From Viridibacterium curvum (GTDB lineage: Bacteria; Pseudomonadota; Gammaproteobacteria; Burkholderiales; Rhodocyclaceae): a stretch of DNA of 64,000 nucleotides. Within the stretch, counting starts at the first letter, position 1, and each line of letters opens with the position of its first letter. Of the stretch, positions 1 to 7,979 are shown piece after piece. The DNA lies in contig NZ_BAABLD010000005.1 of the NCBI RefSeq assembly GCF_039544165.1, positions 248,001 through 312,000 of the forward strand, given 5' to 3'. Position numbers and translations under genes: made by a program. The notes beneath the pieces are model-generated. The model worked only from the letters and a program-made list of their open reading frames with translations. It ran no database searches and had not been told where the DNA came from.

Positions 1-107
1 GGTTGTGGGATCATGCCGGCCCCGGTTGGACCTTCACCAGCAGCGCCGGCTTCGCGCTTGCCGGTTTCCTGATTCTCGCGCTGGCATGGCGCGGTTCTTC
101 TCGTTAG
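1..107 (+). CDS. C-terminal end of a membrane transporter (partial)
   Basis: Reading frame 3 is open from the window edge to a TAG at 105–107 and encodes about 34 residues. They include a hydrophobic helix (around FALAGFLILALAW) followed by a short basic tail (RGSSR), as at the last transmembrane helix of a major facilitator-type transporter. The stop lies 8 bases before the M48 protease start, so the two genes may be co-transcribed. The substrate and exact family cannot be told from this fragment. Confidence 0.5.
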   Translation, partial: LWDHAGPGWTFTSSAGFALAGFLILALAWRGSSR

Positions 108-115
108 GTGCAAAC

Positions 116-949
116 ATGCGTACCGGATTGAATACCTTCCTGCTCTTCGCTGTCATGCTCATGACCACGGCTTGCCAGACCGTGCAGACCACACAGCCCG
201 GCGTTGTGGGTGTGACGCGTCAGCAGCGCATCATGGGCTCGCTGGAGAACGAATCGCAGCAGATGAACAAGGAATCCGCGCTGGCGTACACGACCACGCT
301 GCAAAGCGCCGCCAAGAAAGGCGAGCTCAATCCTGACAAGGCGCAGACCGAGCGCGTCCGGGCCATCGCCAACAAGCTGATTCCGCATGTCGTCGTGTTC
401 CGCCCCGAGGCGAAGAACTGGGCATGGGAAGTGAATGTGCTGGCCAGCAAGGACGTCAACGCCTGGTGCATGCCCGGCGGCAAGATCGCGGTGTTCACGG
501 GCCTGATCGAAACGCTCAGGGTCACGGACGACGAGTTGGCTGCTGTCATGGGTCACGAGATTTCGCATGCATTGCGCGAACATGCGTTGGAGCGTCAGCC
601 ACGTGTCATGGCGGCGCAAGTAGGGGGTGTGCTCTTGTCTGTGGGATCGGCGGCGCTAGGCTTCGAACTGCCCCCCGAACTTGCCCAGTCGGCCTCCATG
701 GCGGCGATTGCACTGCCTAACTCGCGTGAGCAGGAGAGCGAGGCGGATCGCATGGGGCTGGAGCTGGCTGCGCGTGCGGGTTATGACCCCAGCGGTGCGG
801 TGACCCTGTGGCAGAAGATGGCGAAGCTCGGAGGCAACGCGCCTCCCAAGATTCTCTCGTCCCATCCGCCTAGCGAAGAGCGCCAAGCCGATCTGAAGGC
901 CACCGTGCCACTGGTCATGCCCCTGTATGAGAAGGCGCGCGGACGCTGA
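116..949 (+). CDS. M48 family metalloprotease, probable lipoprotein
   Basis: This 277-residue protein carries the zinc protease signature HEISH at about residues 147–151, and a downstream ESEADRMG block that supplies the third zinc ligand in M48 peptidases. The N-terminus is a short hydrophobic signal ending in TTAC with Cys at residue 20, so a lipidated periplasmic protein is likely, although Thr at lipobox −3 is not ideal. The family includes LoiP/YcaL/BepA-like envelope quality-control proteases. I chose ATG 116 because the longer frame starts with a GTG and adds 37 residues that overlap the upstream gene and precede the signal peptide. Family is clear; the specific substrate is not. Confidence 0.87.
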   Translation: MRTGLNTFLLFAVMLMTTACQTVQTTQPGVVGVTRQQRIMGSLENESQQMNKESALAYTTTLQSAAKKGELNPDKAQTERVRAIANKLIPHVVVFRPEAKNWAWEVNVLASKDVNAWCMPGGKIAVFTGLIETLRVTDDELAAVMGHEISHALREHALERQPRVMAAQVGGVLLSVGSAALGFELPPELAQSASMAAIALPNSREQESEADRMGLELAARAGYDPSGAVTLWQKMAKLGGNAPPKILSSHPPSEERQADLKATVPLVMPLYEKARGR

Positions 950-994
950 TCGGCTGTCTGTAGTTGCGGATGTTGCAGATGTCTCATTGCTGGC

Positions 995-1021
995 TTGACT
1001 GTCGCCGCCTTTTCGTATCGT
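995..1021 (+). promoter_or_regulatory. Weak candidate sigma-70 promoter for the asd leader
   Basis: TTGACT at 995–1000 is followed 15 bases later by TATCGT at 1016–1021. The −35 is good, but the spacer is short and the −10 weak. It would start a leader of about 335 bases before asd. It is listed only because the leader peptide at 1140 needs a promoter in this gap. Confidence 0.25.
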
Positions 1022-1139
1022 CGATGTTGCGCTAAAGTTCCGCCTCCGGCATGCGTTGTAAGGGTTTGGCCCTGCATGCTGCCCCGGTACATCCGGGTCG
1101 CGGCGACTATCCCCGATGCCGTGAAACTGGTGAATGCTG

Positions 1140-1271
1140 ATGAATCCTGCCCGTCCGATCATTGCTGAACGTTTCGATTTCGCCATGCAGGCACTACTGA
1201 CCTGCGTTGGCGGCACTGTCACGTCCACGGGCACCATCACCACCAAAACGACCAAAACCGTTACCGGATAG
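1140..1271 (+). CDS. Threonine-rich leader peptide upstream of asd
   Basis: A 43-codon ORF begins at ATG 1140, with GGTGA about 5–8 bases upstream, and ends at TAG 1269–1271, 92 bases before asd. Eleven of its last 24 residues are threonine (…TVTSTGTITTKTTKTVTG). This resembles in style the E. coli ThrL attenuation peptide (runs of Thr and Ile). A shorter reading from ATG 1185 keeps all the Thr codons but has no Shine-Dalgarno. Asd makes aspartate semialdehyde, the branch precursor of threonine, methionine and lysine, so ribosome stalling at Thr codons under threonine limitation is a natural control. The role is inferred; the Thr run and its position are seen directly. Confidence 0.7.
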   Translation: MNPARPIIAERFDFAMQALLTCVGGTVTSTGTITTKTTKTVTG

Positions 1272-1289
1272 TTTCGTCCCGTGCCTCCG

Positions 1290-1343
1290 CTCGAGTTCCC
1301 GCCAGCGGCGGGGCGGGCGGACCAGAGTCCGGCGGGGACCGAG
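1290..1343 (+). promoter_or_regulatory. Mutually exclusive hairpins (candidate threonine attenuator) before asd
   Basis: Bases 1290–1293 and 1295–1303 pair with 1331–1343 (CTCG with CGAG, then GTTCCCGCC with GGCGGGGAC; 13 pairs, one bulged A, one T·G). The same CCCGCC (1298–1303) can instead form a tight local hairpin with GGCGGG at 1307–1312. A third hairpin, CGGAC/GTCCG (1318–1322 with 1327–1331), lies inside. Competing stems directly after a Thr-rich leader ORF are the layout of an attenuator. There is no U-tract after the large stem (TTCAATAAAAGG follows), so control could act through Rho or on the nearby asd ribosome binding site rather than through a classical terminator. Confidence 0.5.
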
Positions 1344-1363
1344 TTCAATAAAAGGAAATTGCA

Positions 1364-2488
1364 ATGCGTGTAGGTTTTGTTGGCTGGCGCGGCATGGTTG
1401 GCTCCGTGCTGATGCAGCGGATGCGTGAAGAGAATGACTTCGCCCACATAGAGCCCGTTTTCTTCACTACTTCCAATGTGGGTGGCAAGGGGCCGGATGT
1501 CGGCCGTGACGTCGAGACGCTCAAGGATGCCAAGTCCATTGACGACCTGAAGGCGCTGGATGCAATCGTCACCTGTCAGGGCGGCGACTACACCAACGAA
1601 ATCTACCCTCAGCTGCGCGCTGCGGGCTGGAGCGGGTACTGGATTGATGCAGCCTCATCGCTCCGAATGAAGGACGACGCGATCATCATCCTCGACCCCG
1701 TTAACCTCAACGTGATTCAGGATGGCCTGCAGAAGGGCGTCAGGAATTATGTTGGCGGCAACTGCACGGTCAGCCTCATGCTGATGGCTCTGGGCGGGTT
1801 GTTCCAGAACGACATGGTCGAGTGGGCTACTTCGATGACTTACCAGGCGGCCTCTGGTGCCGGCGCGCAGAACATGCGCGAGCTGATCGCGCAGATGGGC
1901 CGCATCCATGGGTCCGTGGCCGACTTGCTGGCCGATCCGGCTTCCGCGATTCTCGACATCGACCGTAAGGTGGCCGAGACGATCCGCAGCGACGACTTCC
2001 CGAGGCAGAACTTCCGCAACACTGCGCTAGCCGGCAGCCTGATCCCCTGGATCGATGTGCCCTACGAAAACGGCCAGAGCAAGGAAGAGTGGAAGGGCGG
2101 CGCCGAGTGCAACAAGATTCTCGGCAAGCCGGCTTTCCGTACGCCGGGCAGCGTGCCCATCGATGGCCTCTGCGTGCGCATCGGCGCGATGCGTTGCCAT
2201 AGCCAGGCGATGACTATCAAGTTGCGCCAGGATGTGCCGCTGGATGAAATCACCGACATCATCGGCAAGGCCAATGACTGGGTGCGTGTGGTGCCGAACG
2301 ACCGCGAGCGTTCCGAGCGTGAGCTTACGCCTGCAGCCGTAACCGGTCATCTGCACGTCCCCGTCGGTCGGCTGCGCAAGCTGGCGATGGGCGGCGAGTA
2401 CCTGACAGCATTCACAGTCGGCGACCAGCTGCTGTGGGGCGCTGCCGAGCCGCTGCGCCGTATGCTGCGGATTCTTCTACAAAAATGA
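1364..2488 (+). CDS. asd: Aspartate-semialdehyde dehydrogenase
   Basis: This 374-residue enzyme reduces aspartyl phosphate to aspartate semialdehyde with NADPH, the common step to lysine, threonine, methionine and diaminopimelate. The N-terminal Rossmann motif GFVGWRGMVGS is intact. The catalytic Cys is at 134 in GGNCTVSLM, and RCHSQA carries the catalytic His near 275. Length matches the Gram-negative (E. coli-type) family. AAAGGA lies 9 bases before ATG 1364. The upstream neighbour is an M48 protease rather than the leuCDB genes that often precede asd in betaproteobacteria. The Thr-rich leader ORF upstream suggests attenuation. Confidence 0.97.
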   Translation: MRVGFVGWRGMVGSVLMQRMREENDFAHIEPVFFTTSNVGGKGPDVGRDVETLKDAKSIDDLKALDAIVTCQGGDYTNEIYPQLRAAGWSGYWIDAASSLRMKDDAIIILDPVNLNVIQDGLQKGVRNYVGGNCTVSLMLMALGGLFQNDMVEWATSMTYQAASGAGAQNMRELIAQMGRIHGSVADLLADPASAILDIDRKVAETIRSDDFPRQNFRNTALAGSLIPWIDVPYENGQSKEEWKGGAECNKILGKPAFRTPGSVPIDGLCVRIGAMRCHSQAMTIKLRQDVPLDEITDIIGKANDWVRVVPNDRERSERELTPAAVTGHLHVPVGRLRKLAMGGEYLTAFTVGDQLLWGAAEPLRRMLRILLQK

Positions 2489-2498
2489 CAGTTGTTTG

Positions 2499-2518
2499 CC
2501 GGGACCTGACGGTCCCGG
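2499..2518 (+). terminator. Hairpin after asd
   Basis: CCGGGACC and GGTCCCGG form a perfect 8-base-pair stem around a TGAC loop, 11 bases after the asd stop. No T-run follows, so it is at best a weak or Rho-assisted terminator, or an mRNA-stabilising hairpin before fimV. Confidence 0.5.
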
Positions 2519-2663
2519 TGAGTTGCATAAATACAACAATTGAGACCGTTAGACCCAGCTATTCAGGTAATGGATGAGCTTGCGACGATAACTCATTGAT
2601 GTTATTTTGAAGTTTACTTTCACCACATCGGGCTGCCATAACGGCTGCGCCGCACGAAGCGTT

Positions 2664-5600
2664 ATGAAAAAATCGTTCCTTCGTAGCACCCTCTTGGCAG
2701 CAATGATTGCTTCCATCTCCGGCCCGGCGATGGCCGCCGGCTTGGGACGGATCAATGTATTCAGTTCCTTGGGGCAGCCACTGAAAGCCGAGGTGGAGAT
2801 TGCGGCAACGCCCGAAGAGCTGGAGGCCATGACGGCGCGGCTCGCATCGGCTGAAGCCCATGCCCGTGCGAATATTGAATTCGTCAGCGACTTTACCGCT
2901 GTGCGCATGAGCATCGAGCGGCGCGCCAACGGCAGCGCGGTTGTGCGCATTACGTCAGATCGTGCCTTCAACGAGCCTTTCGTTGACATGCTCGTCGAAC
3001 TGACCTGGCAGGGTGGTCGTATCCTGCGCGAATACACTTTCCTGCTAGACCCATCTGAAACGGGTGCTTCCAGTGCCCGTGCGGTACCTCAACTGGCCGA
3101 ACCCGCCGTCCGTGTTGATGCTGCGCCGGCTGCGCGTCCTGCACCGACCCCCGCACCTGCCGTCGTGTCCTCTGCGCCTGCACCGGCTGCGAGCAAGGCT
3201 GCACGCCCCGCCGCCGAGAAGCCCGCCGCTGCCGCGCCGGCACCGAAGCCCGAGAATGCACCCGCTGGCAGTGCTGGGGATTACACGGTCAAGTCGGGTG
3301 ATTCGGCGACGTCGATTGCCGGCAAGCTCAAGCCAGTCGAAGTGACGCGCGACCAGATGGTCGCTGCGCTCTATCAGGCCAACAAGGATTCGTTTGGTGG
3401 CGGCAACATCAATCGCCTGTCGACCGGTACCGTGTTGCGTGTGCCGAGCGCAGCCGAAGCTGCCGCCATCGACAAAGCCGAAGCGCGTCAGATCATCGTC
3501 AAGGCTTCGAATTTTGAAGCCTTGAAGAGCGATGTTGCCCGGGCTGCCGAACAAGCGCCCGCACGTGACGCCAAGCCCGCCCAGGCATCCTCCGGCAAGG
3601 TCAGCCCGAAGGTGGAAGAGAAGGCCCCGGCAAGTGGTCAGGCTCGTGATCAGCTGAAAATCGGCCGTACTGACACCAAGGAAGGTGCTGGCGGCGACGC
3701 CAAGTCGGCCAGCCGCATCAAGGCGCTTGAAGAAGATGTTGTGGCGCGCGACAAAGCGCTCAAGGAAGCCAAGTCCCGTGCTGCCGAGCTCGAACGCAAC
3801 GTCAAGGAGCTCGAAAAGCTCGTCAAGATGAAGACTGACAGCCTGGCTGAGCTGCAGAAACAAGCTGCAGCGGCGGACGCAAAGGCCAAGGAGGCGCTGA
3901 AGGCTGCTGCGGCTAACGCGAGCAAGGAAGACAAGGCTGCTGCCGCTGCCGCTGAAAAAGCGGCCAAGGTCGCCGCTGCTGCAGCCGAAAAGGCTGCGAA
4001 GGAAGAGGCAGCCGCGGCCGCCAAGGCTGCGAAGGCTGCAGAGAAAGCCGCCAAGGAAAAGGCCGCTGCCGACGAGAAGGCTGCCAAGGAAAAGGCTGCT
4101 GCTGAAGCTAAAGCCGCTAAAGAAAAGGCCGCGGCGGATGCAAAGGCCGCCAAGGAGCAGGCTGCTGCCGACGCGAAGGCTGCGAAGGAAAAAGCAATTG
4201 CTGATGAAAAGGCGGCCAAGGAACAAGCCGCTGCAGCGGCCAAGGCTGCTGAAGAGCAAGCGGCTGCCGAAAAGGCCGCCAAGGAACAGGCGGCTGCTCA
4301 AGCTGCCGCTGAGGCATCGGCTGCAGCCGCTGCTGCAGCGACGGCGAGCGAGCCCGTAGTTGCGGCGGCCAGCGAAGCTGTGCCGGCCCCCGTTGCATCG
4401 GCCCCCGTTGTAGCGCCGACACCTGCTCCCGCAACGGATACCGCTCAGGTGGTCGAAGACTCCGGCAGCATCTTTACCAGTCCGCTGATACTTGGCGTGT
4501 TGGCTGCGGCTGCGGGTGGTCTGGGCTTCGTATTCCTGCGTAACCGCCGTCGCAATGCCGCTTCGGGTGCGATGACGACTTCACTGAGCGAAAGCTCAAC
4601 CAGCCCGAATTCGGTTTTTGGCAACGCAGGCGGTCAGACGGTTGATACCGGCACCAGCATGCTGCATACGGACTTCAGCCAGTCGGGGCTCTCGGCAATC
4701 GACAGTGACGAAGGTGTTGATCCAGTGGCGGAAGCTGACGTGTACATGGCCTACGGTCGTGATGCACAAGCCGAAGAAATCCTGCAGGACGCGCTCAAGA
4801 GCGATCCGACCCGCGTGGCGATCTATCTGAAGCTGCTCGAAATCTATGCTCAGCGTCGTAGCGTCAAGCAGTTCGAGAATGTTGCTACCGATCTCTACAC
4901 CCAGACTGGTGGCGTAGGCGATGATTGGGGCAAGGCTGCCGCGCTGGGGGCGCGCCTCGATCCGGGCAACCCCCTGTATGGCAACGCGGGAAGCACTGAC
5001 AACACTACGGTAATCATTCCCAAGGCACAGGCCGCTGAAGTACCGGTTGAAATTTCGCTGCCGGCAGAAGTTGCGGCTGCTCCGGAACCTGCTCCGCAGG
5101 CCGCCGTCAGTTTTGGTACGAACAATGTGTCGCAGATGCGTGCGACCTGGACGGTGCCGGGCGAGATCGGCCAATTGGCGCAGGGTGAAGGCGATGTGCC
5201 GGTTATGCCGGAACCTGAACCCGAACCGATGTTGACCGCGACATCACCCGAGCCGCTGAATCTGGACTTCAATCTGGATCTGGAGCTGCCGCAAGGTGAC
5301 GAGCCGGAAACGCGCATTGAAGCTCGCGAACCCGAAGACGAGCCGCTGTCGATCGATACGCAACCCGATTTCTCGGCAGGCGAATCGGCTCCGCTTGAAT
5401 TCGACCTGGATGTCGAGCCCGCCGCTGCAGCCCCCGCGCCGGCCCCGGCCGCGCCTGTTGTGTCGCAGTTTGCTGCGGCTGAAGCTGCGGTCGACAAGGC
5501 CATGAGCGAGTTGTCTTCGACCGATGCCATGGGTGTCGAACGCGCGATGGAACGTTCGCACGTGTCGGAGGTTGATCTGGAAAAGACCAACTTCGAGAGC

Positions 5601-5921
5601 AGCTTGCTCGACTTTGACTTCGAGCTGGGTGAAGACTCGAATGTATCCCGCAGCAGCATGGATCTCTCTGACATTCAGATCTCCAGCTCGGCCAGCCCGG
5701 CGGCAGCTCAGGTCGAGATGGTCGATACCAGCGCGGCTTCGACGCCGGCAATTGGCAATGTCGACCTCAACGACGAAGTAAGCACCAAACTGGAACTGGC
5801 GCGCGCCTATGAAGAGATGGGCGATATCGAGGGCGCCAAGGAGCTTCTCGAAGAAGTCATGTCGGACGGCGCTGATGTACAGAAAGAAATGGCACGTACG
5901 ATCCTGACGCGCATTGCATGA
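2664..5921 (+). CDS. fimV: FimV-like pilus assembly/polarity protein
   Basis: A 1085-residue inner-membrane protein of the FimV family, which organises type IV pilus function and polar localisation. The order is: signal peptide (ending AMA around residue 25); the conserved FimV N-terminal domain starting GLGRINVFSSLGQPL; a Pro/Ala linker; a LysM-like peptidoglycan-binding segment (YTVKSGDSATSIAGKL); a coiled coil; a long Lys/Ala/Glu repeat (KAAKE-type units, about 3900–4300); a single transmembrane helix (LILGVLAAAAGGLGFVFL) and RNRRR stop-transfer; and a large acidic cytoplasmic part ending in the FimV C-terminal TPR motif (ELARAYEEMGDIEGAKELLEEV). ATG 2664 starts directly at the signal peptide; the longer TTG start at 2607 does not. 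The next gene overlaps its stop by 4 bases. Confidence 0.93.
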   Translation: MKKSFLRSTLLAAMIASISGPAMAAGLGRINVFSSLGQPLKAEVEIAATPEELEAMTARLASAEAHARANIEFVSDFTAVRMSIERRANGSAVVRITSDRAFNEPFVDMLVELTWQGGRILREYTFLLDPSETGASSARAVPQLAEPAVRVDAAPAARPAPTPAPAVVSSAPAPAASKAARPAAEKPAAAAPAPKPENAPAGSAGDYTVKSGDSATSIAGKLKPVEVTRDQMVAALYQANKDSFGGGNINRLSTGTVLRVPSAAEAAAIDKAEARQIIVKASNFEALKSDVARAAEQAPARDAKPAQASSGKVSPKVEEKAPASGQARDQLKIGRTDTKEGAGGDAKSASRIKALEEDVVARDKALKEAKSRAAELERNVKELEKLVKMKTDSLAELQKQAAAADAKAKEALKAAAANASKEDKAAAAAAEKAAKVAAAAAEKAAKEEAAAAAKAAKAAEKAAKEKAAADEKAAKEKAAAEAKAAKEKAAADAKAAKEQAAADAKAAKEKAIADEKAAKEQAAAAAKAAEEQAAAEKAAKEQAAAQAAAEASAAAAAAATASEPVVAAASEAVPAPVASAPVVAPTPAPATDTAQVVEDSGSIFTSPLILGVLAAAAGGLGFVFLRNRRRNAASGAMTTSLSESSTSPNSVFGNAGGQTVDTGTSMLHTDFSQSGLSAIDSDEGVDPVAEADVYMAYGRDAQAEEILQDALKSDPTRVAIYLKLLEIYAQRRSVKQFENVATDLYTQTGGVGDDWGKAAALGARLDPGNPLYGNAGSTDNTTVIIPKAQAAEVPVEISLPAEVAAAPEPAPQAAVSFGTNNVSQMRATWTVPGEIGQLAQGEGDVPVMPEPEPEPMLTATSPEPLNLDFNLDLELPQGDEPETRIEAREPEDEPLSIDTQPDFSAGESAPLEFDLDVEPAAAAPAPAPAAPVVSQFAAAEAAVDKAMSELSSTDAMGVERAMERSHVSEVDLEKTNFESSLLDFDFELGEDSNVSRSSMDLSDIQISSSASPAAAQVEMVDTSAASTPAIGNVDLNDEVSTKLELARAYEEMGDIEGAKELLEEVMSDGADVQKEMARTILTRIA

Positions 5922-6571
5922 TGTCGTCCGAGGTTTCGCGAACACATCCGGCCGTCCTAGTGACGGCCGGTTTGTTTTGTATTGTCGCCCTGCAAGGCTT
6001 GTCTGGATATGCGTTCTGGCTGCTTTGGCTGGCTGTGCTGGGCGTCGCGGCGGGATGCAACCTCAGGCCACTGCGGCGCATGCTTTGGCGGTCGAAGTGG
6101 ATCTTCCTTTCAATCCTCATCCTGTTTTCCTGGCAGACGCCGGGCCGCGCCGTACTGGTGGATTTCTGGAGGCTAAGCCCCAGTGTCGAAGGCGTGCTGT
6201 TGTCCGTTGAACATGCGGCACGATTGGCGGGCATGATAGGCGTCATCGTGATTCTCATGAGTCGCTTGCAGCTTGCTGACTGGGTGGCGGCTCTGCATGT
6301 CCTCGTCGCGCCCTGCCGTTGGCTAGGCATTTGTACCGATCGCTTTTCCGTGCGTTTGACCTTGGTGCTGGAGGCAGTCAGTACTGAAAGGCCCCGCAGG
6401 CCGACATGGCACGAGGTGCTGACTACAATGGATCCGGGGACGGATTCTGCGTCGGTGGAAAGCGGCGCGACGCGCTGGGACCTTGTTGTCCTGTCAGCGC
6501 GTGATCGCGGCGTGTTGTGGCTGGCGTGGGCGGGAGCCTTTGGAGCAGGGGTATGGCTCGCATTGTCCTGA
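5918..6571 (+). CDS. CbiQ/EcfT-like integral membrane protein
   Basis: A 217-residue polytopic membrane protein that starts inside the fimV stop codon (ATGA overlap) and runs 19 bases past the truA start, so it is translationally coupled on both sides. Several hydrophobic helices and the segment around EHAARLAGMIGVIVILMSRL…ADWVAALHVLVAPCRWLGI resemble the transmembrane component of energy-coupling factor transporters. The Ala-Arg-Gly coupling motifs of genuine EcfT proteins are not evident, and no ATPase or substrate-binding component is nearby. A transport role is therefore only suggested by fold-level similarity. A hypothetical membrane protein in this slot between fimV and truA is usual in betaproteobacteria. 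Confidence 0.6.
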   Translation: MMSSEVSRTHPAVLVTAGLFCIVALQGLSGYAFWLLWLAVLGVAAGCNLRPLRRMLWRSKWIFLSILILFSWQTPGRAVLVDFWRLSPSVEGVLLSVEHAARLAGMIGVIVILMSRLQLADWVAALHVLVAPCRWLGICTDRFSVRLTLVLEAVSTERPRRPTWHEVLTTMDPGTDSASVESGATRWDLVVLSARDRGVLWLAWAGAFGAGVWLALS

Positions 6572-7380
6572 GCATCGAGTACGACGGCAGTGCTTTCGAA
6601 GGCTGGCAGTCGCAACCTCACGGACGGACCGTGCAGGATGTGCTGCAGGCGGCCGTGCGTGAAATTGCGGGGCACGAGGTTGTCCTGCATTGTGCAGGCC
6701 GAACAGACACGGGCGTCCATGCGACGACGCAGATTGCTCACTTCGATACGGATGCCGCGCGCCCCCTTTCCGCTTGGGTACGTGGGGTCAACGCACATTT
6801 ACCGCATGCGGTCAGCGTGCATTGGTCGCAAGAGGTTGATGAAGATTTTCATGCGCGCTTCAGTGCCGAAGCGCGTCGCTATCGTTACGTCCTGCTCAAC
6901 CAGCCGGTGCGGCCCGCTGTGCTGGCCGGCAGGGTCGGCTGGCATCATGCTCCGCTGGATCTTGCAGCCATGCAGGCGGCCTGTGCGGCGATCATTGGTA
7001 CGCATGATTTCTCTGCGTTCAGGGCTGCTTCGTGTCAAGCCAATACGCCGGTAAGGTTGATGCATCTGGCGCGCGTCGGCCGGCAGGGCAATTGTCTGCA
7101 TTTCGATTTTGCCGCGAACGGCTTTCTGCATCACATGGTACGCAATCTGGTCGGTGCGCTGTTGCATGTCGGTAAAGGAGAGGCCGCGCCGGACTTCATG
7201 CGCGAGCTCTTGCGGCAGGCGGACCGGCGGCTGTCGCCGCCAACTTTCGCGCCTGACGGACTTTATCTGTGCGGGATTCGTTATCCTGAGAGCCATGGCC
7301 TGCCTGCTCGGGGCCAGCTATTCGTTCCTCCGGCCATTTCTGGAAACCCATGCGAACCCGAATCAAGATCTGTGGATTGA
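6553..7380 (+). CDS. truA: tRNA pseudouridine(38–40) synthase
   Basis: A 275-residue cytoplasmic enzyme that isomerises U38–U40 in the tRNA anticodon arm. The catalytic Asp is at residue 52 in CAGRTDTGVHA. The C-terminal NGFLHHMVRNLVGAL block is typical of TruA. ATG 6553 has GGAGCAGGGG just upstream and gives the family N-terminus (MARIVLSIEYDGSAFEGWQ). The alternative upstream GTG would extend it into the preceding gene. Its 3' end overlaps trpF by 31 bases. Confidence 0.96.
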   Translation: MARIVLSIEYDGSAFEGWQSQPHGRTVQDVLQAAVREIAGHEVVLHCAGRTDTGVHATTQIAHFDTDAARPLSAWVRGVNAHLPHAVSVHWSQEVDEDFHARFSAEARRYRYVLLNQPVRPAVLAGRVGWHHAPLDLAAMQAACAAIIGTHDFSAFRAASCQANTPVRLMHLARVGRQGNCLHFDFAANGFLHHMVRNLVGALLHVGKGEAAPDFMRELLRQADRRLSPPTFAPDGLYLCGIRYPESHGLPARGQLFVPPAISGNPCEPESRSVD

Positions 7381-7979
7381 CCCGTGAGCAGGATGTAGAC
7401 GCTGCTGTGAATGCCGGCGCTGACGCCATCGGGCTGGTTTTCTACCCGCCCAGCCCGCGTTTTGTCGATATTGAGCGCGCTGCGCAGCTATGTCGCGAGG
7501 TGCCGCCGTTCGTAAGCATCGTCGGTTTGTTCGTGAATGCCGAAGAAGCGTTTGTGCGCCGGCACCTCGATGCATTACCGCTGACATGCCTGCAGTTTCA
7601 TGGAGAGGAACGCTCCGAGGATTGCGGGCGCTATGGTCGGCCTTACCTCAAAGCTGCCCGGGTGCGGCCGGGGGTCAATCTGGTAGACTACGCGGCCGCG
7701 TTTCCTGACGCCCAAGGCCTGCTGCTGGACGCTTGGGTTGATGGCTATGGTGGCGGTGGCAAGACTTTCGACTGGTCACTGATCCCGGAAAATCTGCCTT
7801 TGCCGCTCGTCCTGTCTGGTGGGCTGGACGCTGAAAACGTGACGGAAGCGGTGCAAAGCATCCGTCCTTGGGCGGTGGATGTGAGCAGTGGCGTCGAGTC
7901 GCTGACCGGTGGCAAGGGAATCAAGGATGCAGCGCTGATCGCTGCGTTCATTGCTGGAGTACGCAATGCAGATGTCTGA
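7350..7979 (+). CDS. trpF: Phosphoribosylanthranilate isomerase
   Basis: A 209-residue TIM-barrel enzyme for the Amadori rearrangement of phosphoribosylanthranilate in tryptophan synthesis. The N-terminal KICGL carries the conserved catalytic Cys (residue 8), and LLLDAWVDG carries the catalytic Asp. The C-terminal phosphate-binding segment (SSGVES…GGKGIKD) is intact. It overlaps truA upstream and trpB downstream (14 bases), giving tight coupling of trpF–trpB–trpA. No Trp leader peptide is seen; expression probably comes from upstream. Confidence 0.97.
   Translation: MRTRIKICGLTREQDVDAAVNAGADAIGLVFYPPSPRFVDIERAAQLCREVPPFVSIVGLFVNAEEAFVRRHLDALPLTCLQFHGEERSEDCGRYGRPYLKAARVRPGVNLVDYAAAFPDAQGLLLDAWVDGYGGGGKTFDWSLIPENLPLPLVLSGGLDAENVTEAVQSIRPWAVDVSSGVESLTGGKGIKDAALIAAFIAGVRNADV

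Noticed and set aside
3045..4301. 418- and 210-residue minus-strand ORFs in fimV
   Set aside because: They read the KAAKE-repeat DNA backwards, giving Leu/Ser/Phe/Ala low-complexity strings.
7370..7410. Frameshift between truA and trpF
   Set aside because: The overlap of 31 bases is between two complete, motif-intact proteins and reflects coupling, not an error.
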